NCBI GenBank assembly: GCA_046726955.1
Contig: JBKPBQ010000217.1
Span: 1-11,686, forward strand
Length of the DNA: 11,686 nt
From: CAVPGH01 sp046726955
GTDB lineage: Bacteria; Acidobacteriota; Vicinamibacteria; Fen-336
Direction of reading: 5' to 3'
Positions 1 to 7,154 of this stretch are shown here, in pieces (the stretch's first letter is position 1; every line of letters starts with the position of its first letter). The notes beneath the pieces are model-generated. The model had not been told where the DNA came from. It did not search any database and saw nothing but the letters and a program-made list of their open reading frames with translations. The position numbers were made by a program, and so were the translations under genes.

Positions 1-1086
1 CCAGCGGCCCCAGGGGCGGAATCGCTCTCCGGTTCCCCGGCGGCCCGGAATCCACCCCACGTCGAGGCGGGGGCCCACGAACGCGAGGAGGCCCGGGAGG
101 GCGGTGACGTTGAAGGCCACGGAGACCGCGACCACGAGGACGCCGCCGAGGGCCGCGGAGCGCAGCTCGTTCAGCGGTACCGCGAAGAGGGCGAGGAAGC
201 CGATGGCCACGGCCGCGCCGGAGAGCGCGACGGTCCTTCCCGCGTAGCCGGCGGCCTCGACCGCTGCCTCCTCCGTCGTGCGGCCCGCAGCGCGTGACTC
301 GCGGAAGCGGCTGACAGTGAGCAGCGCGTAATCGATCCCGAGCGCGAGGCCGAGCATCGACACGACGTTGACGATCAGGATCGAGAGCGACGCCTTCGCG
401 GCGACGACACCGGCGAGACCGAAGGAGAGGACGACCGCCACCACCCCCGCGGCCACAGGAAGCACGGCCGCGGTCAGCGAGGCGAAGGCGAGGACGAGCA
501 GGAAGAGCGTCACGGGAAGCGTCCGATGCTCCGCGGCCCGCGCTTCCTCGGTGCTGAGCCGCCAGAGGTCGAAGTTGAAGGCGACCTCGCCCGTGTAGCG
601 GAGGGACAAATTGGGATGGCGGGCCTGGAGGCGCGAGACGATGCGCGCGCTGCCTTCGCGCAGCCGCGGAAGCAGGCGATCGGGACGGCCACCCGCGGGA
701 TCGAGGCCGACGACCACGAACGTCCCGCGGTTTCCCCTCCCGACGAAGAAAGGATCGCGCTGGTCGAGGTACGAGAACGTCCGGACGACGCCGGGCTCCG
801 CACGGACGGCGGCCACGACGTCCTGGAGCACGCGCCGGCCCTCGTCGACGGACGGCGCAGGCACGCCCGCCACTACGAGCAGGACGCTCGTGGCGAAGGG
901 AGACTCGAACCGCTCGGCGAGCGCGCGCTCGATGGCCGCGGACTCGCTGCCCAGGATTCGCGCGGAGACCTCGAGCCGGTCGTCCAGCTCGCGCGCGGCG
1001 GGAACGAGGAGCACGAGCGCCGCGAGCCAGACGAGGGCGACCGTCCCGCGACGACGGACGACGGCCCGGCCCAGGCCGCCTTCCAC
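1..1086 (-). CDS. MMPL/RND-family exporter, N-terminal part (cut by window edge)
   Basis: This is the first 362 residues of a large MMPL-type RND membrane exporter; the rest lies beyond the left edge. The GTG start at 1086 follows the stop of the upstream gene by 3 nt and is in the same frame, so no longer start is possible. The hydropathy pattern fits one RND half. TM1 is at about 16-31, an extracytoplasmic domain spans about 33-187, and five hydrophobic segments follow at about 189-208, 212-229, 234-257, 287-303 and 312-336. The fourth TM segment carries GIDYALLTVSRFRE (250-263), the MMPL motif whose Asp-Tyr pair (D252, Y253) relays protons in proteins such as MmpL3. Members export lipids, hydrophobic compounds or drugs by proton motive force; the substrate here is not readable. 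About half the usual 700-1000 residues is missing. It is the last visible gene of a three-gene minus-strand operon. Confidence 0.87.
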   Translation of the reverse strand, partial: MEGGLGRAVVRRRGTVALVWLAALVLLVPAARELDDRLEVSARILGSESAAIERALAERFESPFATSVLLVVAGVPAPSVDEGRRVLQDVVAAVRAEPGVVRTFSYLDQRDPFFVGRGNRGTFVVVGLDPAGGRPDRLLPRLREGSARIVSRLQARHPNLSLRYTGEVAFNFDLWRLSTEEARAAEHRTLPVTLFLLVLAFASLTAAVLPVAAGVVAVVLSFGLAGVVAAKASLSILIVNVVSMLGLALGIDYALLTVSRFRESRAAGRTTEEAAVEAAGYAGRTVALSGAAVAIGFLALFAVPLNELRSAALGGVLVVAVSVAFNVTALPGLLAFVGPRLDVGWIPGRRGTGERFRPWGRW

Positions 1087-1089
1087 CGC

Positions 1090-1695
1090 TCAGCGCTTGG
1101 CGCGACGGCGGCGCGCCGCCGCGTCGGTCTGCGCGAAGGGCCCCACGAGCTCGGCCCTGGCCGACGTGGCAATGAGCCGCTCGAGGCGGCGCGCGCGGGT
1201 CTCCGGCTTCTGGGCGCTCATCACCCAGAAGGCGCAGACGCGGCGGTACCACGCCGGCCGGCTCTGGAAGAACTCCCAGGCCTTCGGCTGAGCGCGCATC
1301 TTGCGCGCATAGACGGGGGCGAGGGCGCGCGGCCTCGACTCGAACGAGTATCGGCCTTTCGGCTTCTGGTCGCGGCGCTCGAAGGCCGCGCGTCCGGGAG
1401 CGGCGACGCGGCCGTCCGCCAGGAGCTCGCGATAGCGCTTGAGGTTGACCTGGCTCCAGTAGCTCTTCGCCCGTCGAGGCGAGAAGCGCTGGACGAAGCT
1501 CTCGTCGTCGTGCCGCCGGCGCACGCCGTCGATCCAGCCGAAGCAGAGGGCCTCGTCGAGCGCCTCCCGGTAGGTCAGCCCGCGCTCGCGGACTTCGGTC
1601 TTGTAGAGCCGGATCAGCAATTCGTCGACCTTCGCGTGGTTCTTCTCCAGCCAGGCACGAAAGTGGGCGGACGAGTCGAAGGCGACGGCGCTCAT
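1090..1695 (-). CDS. YdeI/OmpD-associated family protein
   Basis: A 201-residue soluble protein of the YdeI/OmdA (bacteriocin-protection, OmpD-associated) family. The family signature is clear. EALDEALCFGWIDGVRRR (44-61) is followed by RFSPRRAKSYWSQVNLKR (70-87), and the C-terminal part has the typical helix with AQKPETRARRLERLI (161-175). The C-terminus is very basic (ARRRRAKR). No signal peptide or TM segment is seen, so it should be cytoplasmic. The biochemical role of the family is poorly known; links to porin abundance and antimicrobial-peptide resistance come from enterobacterial homologues and may not apply here. The ATG at 1695 overlaps the stop of the esterase gene in an ATGA arrangement (4 nt), indicating translational coupling. 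The MMPL exporter starts 3 nt after the stop. Length is normal for the family. Confidence 0.88.
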   Translation of the reverse strand: MSAVAFDSSAHFRAWLEKNHAKVDELLIRLYKTEVRERGLTYREALDEALCFGWIDGVRRRHDDESFVQRFSPRRAKSYWSQVNLKRYRELLADGRVAAPGRAAFERRDQKPKGRYSFESRPRALAPVYARKMRAQPKAWEFFQSRPAWYRRVCAFWVMSAQKPETRARRLERLIATSARAELVGPFAQTDAAARRRRAKR

Positions 1696-2348
1696 AGCCG
1701 GGCCAGGAACCTTCCCGCCGACTCCAGGAAGGCCGGCGCCCACTCGTGACCGCCCGAGAAGACGAATGTCTCGACCGGCGTCTTCCGCACCCTGAGCACG
1801 TCGAGGTCGCGAGTGAACTTGGCCTCCGTGTACCACGTGTCCTCGGTGCCGCGGCCGATGAAGACCGGAGGCAACGAGACCGAAGGATCGTCGGCCACAT
1901 CCGGAGGCACGTCGCCGCCGAGTACGACGACGCCCCGCGCAGGCCGTGGAATGCGCGCGGCGGACCGGTAGGCCATGGCCGCACCCTGCGAGAAGCCGGC
2001 GTAGACGAGGCCGGGCAGCCGCCCGAAGTCCCGCTCGATCTCGTCGAGGACCCGGGAAACATAGGCGAGGTTGTCCGCGATCGCCTGCTCGCGATCGAGC
2101 TTCGTCATCCAGCTCCCGACGACGCTCCCCGCCTTGGTGTTGTAGAACCGGTGGAGAGCCTGGATGGCCACGCAGCGAAAGCGCTCCGCTCCCGGCAGCC
2201 GGCGGAGCTGGTCGAAGTGGATCTCGGCGTTCTCCCCGTAGCCATGGAACCCCACCAGGAGGGGCAGGCTCTCCCGCCGATCTTCTATTAAGTAGCGGCC
2301 GAGCGTCTGCGCGGGGACGACGCGGACCTGCGGAGCGGCCTCGGACAT
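1692..2348 (-). CDS. Alpha/beta-hydrolase, phospholipase/carboxylesterase-like
   Basis: A 218-residue single-domain alpha/beta hydrolase resembling the phospholipase/carboxylesterase (PF02230-like) group, predicted to hydrolyse carboxylic esters or lysophospholipid-type substrates. The nucleophile elbow is GFSQGA with Ser120. Asp170 (in GRGTEDTWY) and His201 (in SGGHEW) complete a plausible catalytic triad, and HGYGEN (35-40) is the oxyanion-hole loop after the first core strand. There is no signal peptide, lipobox or TM segment, so it is probably cytoplasmic. It is the first gene of the minus-strand operon and overlaps the YdeI-family gene by 4 nt. The ATG at 2348 has no convincing Shine-Dalgarno sequence, but a TAGAAT box lies six bases upstream, which fits a leaderless transcript. 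Exact substrate unknown. A dienelactone-hydrolase-like enzyme is an alternative, but the GFSQG context favours the esterase group. Confidence 0.86.
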   Translation of the reverse strand: MSEAAPQVRVVPAQTLGRYLIEDRRESLPLLVGFHGYGENAEIHFDQLRRLPGAERFRCVAIQALHRFYNTKAGSVVGSWMTKLDREQAIADNLAYVSRVLDEIERDFGRLPGLVYAGFSQGAAMAYRSAARIPRPARGVVVLGGDVPPDVADDPSVSLPPVFIGRGTEDTWYTEAKFTRDLDVLRVRKTPVETFVFSGGHEWAPAFLESAGRFLARL

Positions 2349-2463
2349 CCCGCGATTCTACCCGTAAGTCCCGGCCTGCCTGGACTTGAGGTAAGACCAC
2401 AAAAAGGAACTGGCCTCGGGTGTGATGCGTATTACAAGCGGCGACGGATCGAAAGGCAGGTCC
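2349..2463. other. Divergent intergenic region between esterase and efflux operons
   Basis: This 115-nt spacer separates two divergently transcribed operons and must carry both promoters unless transcription reads in from elsewhere. It is richer in A and T than its flanks, for example CACAAAAAGGAA near 2398. On the plus strand I find no convincing -35/-10 pair for the adaptor gene. AAAGG at 2452-2456, seven bases before the ATG at 2464, is an acceptable ribosome binding site and decides that start over the in-frame GTG/ATG at 2422/2425. No terminator hairpin or clear operator was seen. Confidence 0.5.
2355..2360 (-). promoter_or_regulatory. Possible -10 box (TAGAAT) for the esterase operon
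   Basis: On the minus strand TAGAAT stands out in GC-rich sequence. Its distance to the ATG at 2348 places the predicted +1 on the A of the start codon, so the message would be leaderless. No good -35 hexamer lies 16-18 bases upstream, and no Shine-Dalgarno sequence precedes the ATG. This is inference from spacing only. Confidence 0.35.
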
Positions 2464-3711
2464 ATGAAGAAGTTGAGCGGAAGGCGGAGCCGGCGGCTCT
2501 GGATCGGGGCCGTAGCGCTCCTGGCGGCGGCGGGGGCGGCGATGGCGGCGCGGCCCGGCGCGAAGCCCGCAGAGGACAAGGACAAGGTCCGGACGGCGAA
2601 GGCCGAGACGGGAGACGTCCAGGTCCGCGTGACCGAGGTGGGATCGGTCGAGCCCCAGGTCAAGGTGGACGTGAAGTCGGTGCTCTCGGGCAAGGTCGTG
2701 GAGCTGCTCGTCCGCGAGGGCGACCGCGTCAAGAAAGGGCAGGTCCTCGCCCGCGTCGAGCCCGACGTGAACCAGGCGCGCGACCTCTCGCAGGTGAAGA
2801 ACGCAGTCCGCGAGACGGAGATCGCCCTCAATGAGGCGAAGGGCACGCACGAGCGCAACCGCGGCCTCGTCAACCAAGGCCTCCTCTCCCAGCAGGCCGA
2901 CCTCGAGAGCGAGACGAAGTACAACACCGCGAAGGCGAACTACGACGCCGCGCTCGAGAAGTACAAGATCGTGCAGGAGAGCGGCGTCCCCATCGCCCTA
3001 GCCAACGCGGACACGACGCAGCGGCTGAACGTGACCTCCCCGATGGACGGGGTCGTCATTCGCCGCCCGGTGGAGCTCGGGGACACGGTGACCTCCGGCG
3101 TCAGCTCGTTCAACGCGGGCACCGTCCTCATGACGGTGGCCGACGTCCAGACCATGATCATCAAGGCCGGCGTGAACGAGGTGGACATCGGCAAGGTGCG
3201 GCTCGAGCAGCCGGTGAAGGTCTCGCTCGACGCCTACCCGAAGGTACGGTTCGCGGGCGTCATCAAGCGGATCGCCCCCGCGGCGCGGCTCGAGGAGAAG
3301 GTCAAGGTCTTCGACGTCGAGATCACGATCGACCGCCAGGGCGCCGAGCTCCGGACGGGGATGACGGCCAACATCGACGTCATCGGCGAGAGGCGCGACA
3401 AGGTCCTGACCGTGCCCGTGGAGGCGCTCTTCCGGAAAGACGACCAGGAGTTCGTGTACGTGAAGAAGGCCGAGGCTCCCAAGGACGCGTCCACCAGCTT
3501 CCTCACGAGCGTCTTCGCGGGAACGAAGAAGGACGATCCCGCCGCCCGCCTCGACGAGAAGACGAAGTGGAAGGAGCAGTTCGAGGTCCGCGAGGTCGAG
3601 ACCGGGCTCTCCAGCGTGGAGAAGGTCCAGATCGTCAAGGGCCTCGAGCCGGGCACGGAGATCGCCGTCGAGGACCCCACCAAGAAGAAGGAAAAGAAGG
3701 ACCGTGAGTAG
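2464..3711 (+). CDS. Periplasmic adaptor subunit (HlyD/MacA-type) of ABC exporter
   Basis: A 415-residue membrane-fusion protein that would link the downstream ABC transporter to the periplasm or an outer-membrane channel. After a basic N-terminus there is one hydrophobic segment (about 12-29) acting as an anchor or signal; no cysteine lipobox is present. The two lipoyl half-motifs lie at about 67-101 (SGKVVELLVREGDRVKKGQV) and 188-227 (SPMDGVVIRRPVELGDTV). They bracket an alpha-helical hairpin (about 103-170) rich in Glu, Lys and Ala. A beta-barrel (about 230-308) and membrane-proximal domain (about 311-405) follow. The membrane-proximal domain contains an unusual Lys/Asp-rich stretch of about 35 residues (337-372) between FVYVKK and FEVREV. 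The ATG at 2464 is chosen because of the upstream AAAGG and because the basic-then-hydrophobic N-terminus begins there; an in-frame start at 2422 lacks a ribosome binding site. The stop overlaps the ATPase gene by 8 nt. Confidence 0.93.
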   Translation: MKKLSGRRSRRLWIGAVALLAAAGAAMAARPGAKPAEDKDKVRTAKAETGDVQVRVTEVGSVEPQVKVDVKSVLSGKVVELLVREGDRVKKGQVLARVEPDVNQARDLSQVKNAVRETEIALNEAKGTHERNRGLVNQGLLSQQADLESETKYNTAKANYDAALEKYKIVQESGVPIALANADTTQRLNVTSPMDGVVIRRPVELGDTVTSGVSSFNAGTVLMTVADVQTMIIKAGVNEVDIGKVRLEQPVKVSLDAYPKVRFAGVIKRIAPAARLEEKVKVFDVEITIDRQGAELRTGMTANIDVIGERRDKVLTVPVEALFRKDDQEFVYVKKAEAPKDASTSFLTSVFAGTKKDDPAARLDEKTKWKEQFEVREVETGLSSVEKVQIVKGLEPGTEIAVEDPTKKKEKKDRE

Positions 3712-4450
3712 CGACGCGCTCCCTCTCCCGGTGCTCGCGCCCGCGGGCACGGCGGAGGGCGTGGCGGGACTGCCGCTCATCCGGCTGGAGCGCGTCGTCA
3801 AGACCTACGACGCGGGCGAGCTCGAGGTGAAAGCGCTCGACGGGATCGACCTGGACGTCCGCAAGGGCCAGATGGTCGCGATCATCGGGCCCTCGGGCTC
3901 CGGCAAGTCGACGCTCATGCACATCCTGGGCTGCCTGGACGCGCCCACCGCGGGCACGTACCACCTCGACGGAGAAGACGTCTCGACCCTCTCGGGCTTC
4001 CAGCTCGCGGCCATCCGAAACCGCAAGGTCGGCTTCGTCTTCCAGACGTTCAACCTCCTGCCCAAGGCCTCGCTCCTGCGAAACGTCGAGCTGCCGCTCC
4101 TCTACGGCGGCGTCGCGGGAGCGGAGCGCCGGGAGCGCGCCGCGGAGGCCCTGCGCCGTGTCGGTCTCGGCGAGCGCGTCAAGCACAAGCCCTCCGAGCT
4201 CTCCGGCGGCCAGCGCCAGCGCGCCGCCATCGCCCGCGCCCTCGTCAACAAGCCCTCGCTCGTCCTCGCCGACGAGCCCACGGGCAACCTCGACACCAAG
4301 ACCGGCCTCGAGATCCTCGACCTCTTCGACGAGATGCACACCCACGGGGAGACGGTCGTGATCGTCACACACGACCCGCGCATCGCCGAGCGCTGCGAGC
4401 GCGTCGTCCGCATCGTGGACGGCCGCATCGAAGACGACCGGCTCAACTGA
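3704..4450 (+). CDS. ABC transporter ATP-binding protein, MacB/LolD type
   Basis: A 248-residue cytoplasmic ATPase that energises the export complex formed with the flanking gene products. All nucleotide-binding motifs are intact: Walker A GPSGSGKST (62-70), Q-loop Gln114 in FVFQTFNLLP, signature LSGGQRQR (166-173), Walker B LVLADE (186-191) with catalytic Glu191, D-loop GNLD (194-197) and switch His223 (VTHD). The FQTFNLLP and ADEPTGNLD wording is typical of the LolD/MacB/FtsE subfamily, which works with FtsX-fold permeases by mechanotransmission rather than by classical transport. The N-terminal 24 residues before LIRLERVVKTY are an extension without a known motif. The GTG start at 3704 overlaps the adaptor stop by 8 nt, and AGAAGG lies just upstream. 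The permease gene begins 4 nt after the stop. Confidence 0.97.
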   Translation: MSSDALPLPVLAPAGTAEGVAGLPLIRLERVVKTYDAGELEVKALDGIDLDVRKGQMVAIIGPSGSGKSTLMHILGCLDAPTAGTYHLDGEDVSTLSGFQLAAIRNRKVGFVFQTFNLLPKASLLRNVELPLLYGGVAGAERRERAAEALRRVGLGERVKHKPSELSGGQRQRAAIARALVNKPSLVLADEPTGNLDTKTGLEILDLFDEMHTHGETVVIVTHDPRIAERCERVVRIVDGRIEDDRLN

Positions 4451-4454
4451 GCGC

Positions 4455-5711
4455 ATGAGAAAGCACCTCGCCTCCCTCCGGGAGTCCGTCATCGATGGAG
4501 TCGCGGACATCCGCAGCCACTGGAGCCGCACGCTTCTGCAGCTGGTGGGGATCGTCCTCGGCGTCGCCTCCGTCGTGGCCACCTTCGGGCTCATCGACGG
4601 TGGCAAGCGGCAGATGACCGAGTTCTTCGACCAGACGGGCGGCATCCGCAAGATGTTCATCCGCAACCTGCGGGACAAGGGACCGGTCCAGACGGCGGCG
4701 GAGAGGAGCTCCAAGGGCCTCACCTACGACGACGCGATGGCCCTCGAGCGCGAGGCCACGACGCTCGAGCTCGTGGAGCCGACGATGGAGCGCAAGGAGC
4801 TGGTCAAGGCTTCGGGCTACGAGAAGACGCTGGAGGTCTCGGGCAGCACGCCCGCCTACGAGCCGATGTACGACTTCCACGCGGCGGAAGGGCGCTTCCT
4901 CACCACCGAGGACATGACGCAGAGCGCCAAGGTGGTGGTGCTCGGCTCCACCCGCCGCGAGCAGGTCTTCGGCGGCCGCCCCGCGGTCGGCCAGGTCCTG
5001 AACATCGGGGGCAGCGGCTACACCGTGATCGGCGTGATGGAGCGGAAGGAGTTCTACTTCAACTCCGCCAACGACAACGGTCTCGAGTGGATGAACCGGC
5101 TCGTGTTCATCCCCGTGACGACCATGGTCAACCGCATGGCCGGCGACCGCACCGGGCAGAAGGTCGCGTTCATCAACGTGCAGACCCGCACCGCGGACGA
5201 GAAGGAGATGGCGGCCGCCAAGAACGAGGTCGAGGACATCCTGAAGCGCGCGCACGGCGGGGTCGTGGACTTCGAGGTCATCAACCGCGCGCAGCGCATG
5301 GCCCAGCAGCAGGAGCAGGGGAAGATCTACGACATCACCTTCCTGATCTGCGGGACGATCTCGCTGCTCGTGGGCGGGATCGTGATCATGAACATCCTGC
5401 TCGCCTCGTTCAACGAGCGCGTGCGCGAGGTGGGGACGCGCAAGGCGCTCGGGGCCACCGGCCTCGACATCATGGCCCAGTTCCTCGTGGAGAGTGTGGT
5501 GGTCACGATCCTGGGCGGGCTCCTGGGCCTCGGCCTCGGCGTGGGCTTCACGACCGTGATGAGCGCGCTCATCCAGCAGCCGGTGGTGCTCACGCCGCCC
5601 ATCATGCTCCTCGGCCTCCTCTTCTCCGTCTTCGTCGGGATCTTCTTCGGCTTCTACCCGGCGGTGAAGGCGGCGCGTCTCAACCCCATCCAGGCCTTGA
5701 GGTACGAGTAG
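4455..5711 (+). CDS. MacB/FtsX-fold ABC transporter permease, first paralogue
   Basis: A 418-residue integral membrane permease with the four-helix MacB/FtsX layout. TM1 is at about 26-46, a large periplasmic MacB-type core domain at about 50-285, and TM2-TM4 at about 292-315, 340-368 and 381-402. Recognisable family patches are SHWSRTLLQLVGIVLGVAS at the start of TM1, FNERVREVGTRKALGAT (319-335), which contacts the ATPase, and the C-terminal ARLNPIQALRYE (407-418). It has no fused ATP-binding domain, so it relies on the separate ATPase encoded 4 nt upstream. Residues 275-291 before TM2 are Gln-rich (RAQRMAQQQEQGK). It shares its fold but little detailed sequence with the next gene, which suggests the two pair as a heterodimer. 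Substrate unknown; macrolide, peptide, lipid or lipoprotein export are all possible for this family. Confidence 0.94.
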   Translation: MRKHLASLRESVIDGVADIRSHWSRTLLQLVGIVLGVASVVATFGLIDGGKRQMTEFFDQTGGIRKMFIRNLRDKGPVQTAAERSSKGLTYDDAMALEREATTLELVEPTMERKELVKASGYEKTLEVSGSTPAYEPMYDFHAAEGRFLTTEDMTQSAKVVVLGSTRREQVFGGRPAVGQVLNIGGSGYTVIGVMERKEFYFNSANDNGLEWMNRLVFIPVTTMVNRMAGDRTGQKVAFINVQTRTADEKEMAAAKNEVEDILKRAHGGVVDFEVINRAQRMAQQQEQGKIYDITFLICGTISLLVGGIVIMNILLASFNERVREVGTRKALGATGLDIMAQFLVESVVVTILGGLLGLGLGVGFTTVMSALIQQPVVLTPPIMLLGLLFSVFVGIFFGFYPAVKAARLNPIQALRYE

Positions 5712-6946
5712 TGGGCCTCTCCGAGTCGATCCGCAGCTCGGTCGCGGAGATCCTCGCCCACAAGCTGCGCTCGATCCTCACCCTGGCCGGGATCGTGCTC
5801 GGCACGACCGCCCTCGTGGTGATGGTCTCCGTGATCGGAGGCGCGGCGAAGGCTGTAGAGAAGGGGCTCACCGACCTCGGCTTCGATGGGGTGATGTTCG
5901 TCTCCGGCCAGCCCGCGACGGAGAGACTGGAAAGGAAGAAGCAGGGCTACTCCCGCGGGCTCCGCACCGCTGACCTGGCGACGATCGACGCCGGCAAGGA
6001 GCTCATCGGGGAAGCGGCGCCCCTCGTCAGCCTGAAGAGCGAGACCGCGCGCGTCAACGGCCAGACCCTGAACGTGGACGTGGACGGCATCACGCCCGCC
6101 TGGGCGCGCATCCGCAACCGCGAGGTCGAGGCCGGCCGGTTCCTCGCCGAAGAGGACGTGGCGGCGGTCTCCCCGGTGGCCGTCGTGGGAGCGCAGCTCC
6201 GGGACGACGTCTTCGGCCAGAACGAGGCCGTGGGCCGCGAGATCCTGATCCGCGGCGTTCGCTTCCGGATCGTGGGCGTGCAGCGCTCGCTGGGCACCAA
6301 CCAGGTGAACGACCCCGACTTGCGCCGGGACAACCGCAAGGTCTACGTGCCGATCACCGCCGCCCAGAAGTACTTCACGGGCGAGACGACCGTGCACGCC
6401 TACGCCTTCCGGGTGAAGGACGCCGAAAAGGTCACGGCCGCGGAGGGCGAGGCGGAGGCTCTCCTGCGCCGCAGCCACCGCGGGATCTCCGACTTCAAGG
6501 TCGAGAACATCGGCGAGGAGATGCTCCGCATCCGCAAGGAGGTGGACGTCCTCATCGCCAACTGGCAGGTCGTGCTCGCGTCGATCGCCGGGATCTCGCT
6601 CCTCGTGGGCGGGATCGGCATCTTCTCCGTGATGCAGATCTCGATCTCCGAGCGGGTCTACGAGATCGGCCTCCGCAAGTCGATCGGGGCCACGGACCGC
6701 GCCATCTTCGGCCAGTTCCTGATCGAGGCGATGTCGCTCTCGCTCGTGGGCGGCTTCCTCGGGGCGGCGCTCGGGTACGGAATCACGCTCCTCGCGAGCC
6801 AGGCCTTCGAGGACGGCCTCGCGGTGTCGCCGCTCGGCCTCCTGCTCGCCGCGGCGTTCGCGCTCGTGATCGGCCTCGCCGCCGGCGTCTGGCCCGCCCT
6901 CCGCGCCTCCCGCCTCACGCCCGTCGACGCCATCCGGGCGCTCTAG
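5711..6946 (+). CDS. MacB/FtsX-fold ABC transporter permease, second paralogue
   Basis: A 411-residue membrane permease, the last gene of the export operon. The GTG start at 5711 overlaps the upstream TAG by one base (TAGTG). The in-frame sequence further upstream has no membrane-protein character and is only the shadow of the first permease. The layout repeats that of its neighbour: TM1 at about 22-45, a periplasmic core at about 50-285, then TM2 at about 287-310, TM3 at about 333-363 and TM4 at about 374-396. Key patches are HKLRSILTLAGIVLGTT (17-33), SERVYEIGLRKSIGAT (313-328) and the C-terminal RASRLTPVDAIRAL (398-411). The periplasmic domain retains VGREILIRGVRFRIVGV, the MacB core signature. 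It most likely forms a heterodimer with the first permease; two separate homodimers sharing one ATPase is less likely but possible. Confidence 0.94.
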   Translation: MGLSESIRSSVAEILAHKLRSILTLAGIVLGTTALVVMVSVIGGAAKAVEKGLTDLGFDGVMFVSGQPATERLERKKQGYSRGLRTADLATIDAGKELIGEAAPLVSLKSETARVNGQTLNVDVDGITPAWARIRNREVEAGRFLAEEDVAAVSPVAVVGAQLRDDVFGQNEAVGREILIRGVRFRIVGVQRSLGTNQVNDPDLRRDNRKVYVPITAAQKYFTGETTVHAYAFRVKDAEKVTAAEGEAEALLRRSHRGISDFKVENIGEEMLRIRKEVDVLIANWQVVLASIAGISLLVGGIGIFSVMQISISERVYEIGLRKSIGATDRAIFGQFLIEAMSLSLVGGFLGAALGYGITLLASQAFEDGLAVSPLGLLLAAAFALVIGLAAGVWPALRASRLTPVDAIRAL

Positions 6947-6964
6947 CAGCTCCCGCGCTAACTG

Positions 6965-7006
6965 TTGACGTGCGTAGAGACTGACGTCGGCCGCCACCAA
7001 CGTCAA
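6965..7006. repeat. Three TGACGT boxes, outer two inverted
   Basis: TTGACGT at 6965-6971 and its exact reverse complement ACGTCAA at 7000-7006 form a 7-bp inverted repeat. A further TGACGT lies between them at 6982-6987, 16 bases after the first. It is extended to the palindrome GACGTC (6983-6988). Such repeated half-sites could be an operator for a regulator acting on the kinase gene, but the 28-bp spacing of the outer arms is too wide for a typical single dimer site. Chance is possible in 208 nt of GC-rich DNA. Confidence 0.35.
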
Positions 7007-7098
7007 TAGCCTTCCAGGTTCCCGAATCGCTCGCCGAGTGGATGCATCTCGCTCTCGGCGTGGAGTTTCGCTCACGGTGGCGGCCGAGGCGGGCATGG

Positions 7099-7104
7099 TA
7101 ATAT
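7099..7104 (+). promoter_or_regulatory. Possible -10 box (TAATAT) for the kinase gene
   Basis: TAATAT is the most AT-rich hexamer in the GC-rich approach to the kinase gene. It would give a transcript starting near 7111 with a leader of about 44 nt before the ATG at 7155. No matching -35 hexamer at 16-18 bases is visible. GAGGA at 7136-7140 is a possible but distant ribosome binding site, 14 bases from the ATG. Confidence 0.35.
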
Positions 7105-7154
7105 CCGCACCCGGGCCCCTCCGCCCGCCAGCGCCGAGGACCAGCCGACACTCC

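Larger units (their letters stand above)
6947..7154. other. Intergenic region before the kinase gene
   Basis: A 208-nt gap, the largest in the window. It holds three TGACGT-type boxes (6965-7006) and a TAATAT box at 7099-7104. I see no hairpin followed by a T-run after the permease stop, so there is no obvious intrinsic terminator for the efflux operon. The kinase frame stays open back to a GTG at 7038, but those 39 codons resemble no kinase N-terminus, so I treat them as non-coding. Confidence 0.5.

Noticed and set aside
526..1749. A 407-codon open frame on the plus strand at the left end
   Set aside because: It runs antisense to the exporter and YdeI-family genes, has the composition of a GC-rich shadow frame and shows no family motif, whereas the minus-strand frames match known families closely.
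2386..2435. TTGAGG at 2386 and TATTAC at 2430 as a promoter for the adaptor gene
   Set aside because: The two boxes are separated by 38 bases, far from the 16-18 needed, and each alone is weak.
1696..2877. Upstream extension of the YdeI-family frame to 2877 on the minus strand
   Set aside because: The extra sequence overlaps the esterase in another frame and the adaptor gene in antisense. Only the part from the ATG at 1695 resembles the family, and it has the right length.
5087..5710. Upstream extension of the second permease to 5087
   Set aside because: This part lies inside the first permease in another frame and is rich in Arg, Gly, His and Ala with no membrane segments. The GTG at 5711 gives the standard permease N-terminus.
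6944..6966. Possible terminator hairpin after the permease stop (TAGC and GCTA arms)
   Set aside because: The stem is only four base pairs and is not followed by a T-run, so it does not support an intrinsic terminator.
7038..7154. GTG at 7038 as the kinase start
   Set aside because: The 39 added residues are low-complexity and unlike any kinase N-terminus, and they include the TAATAT box. MDIERIGKYKIV at 7155 is the usual beginning of this family.
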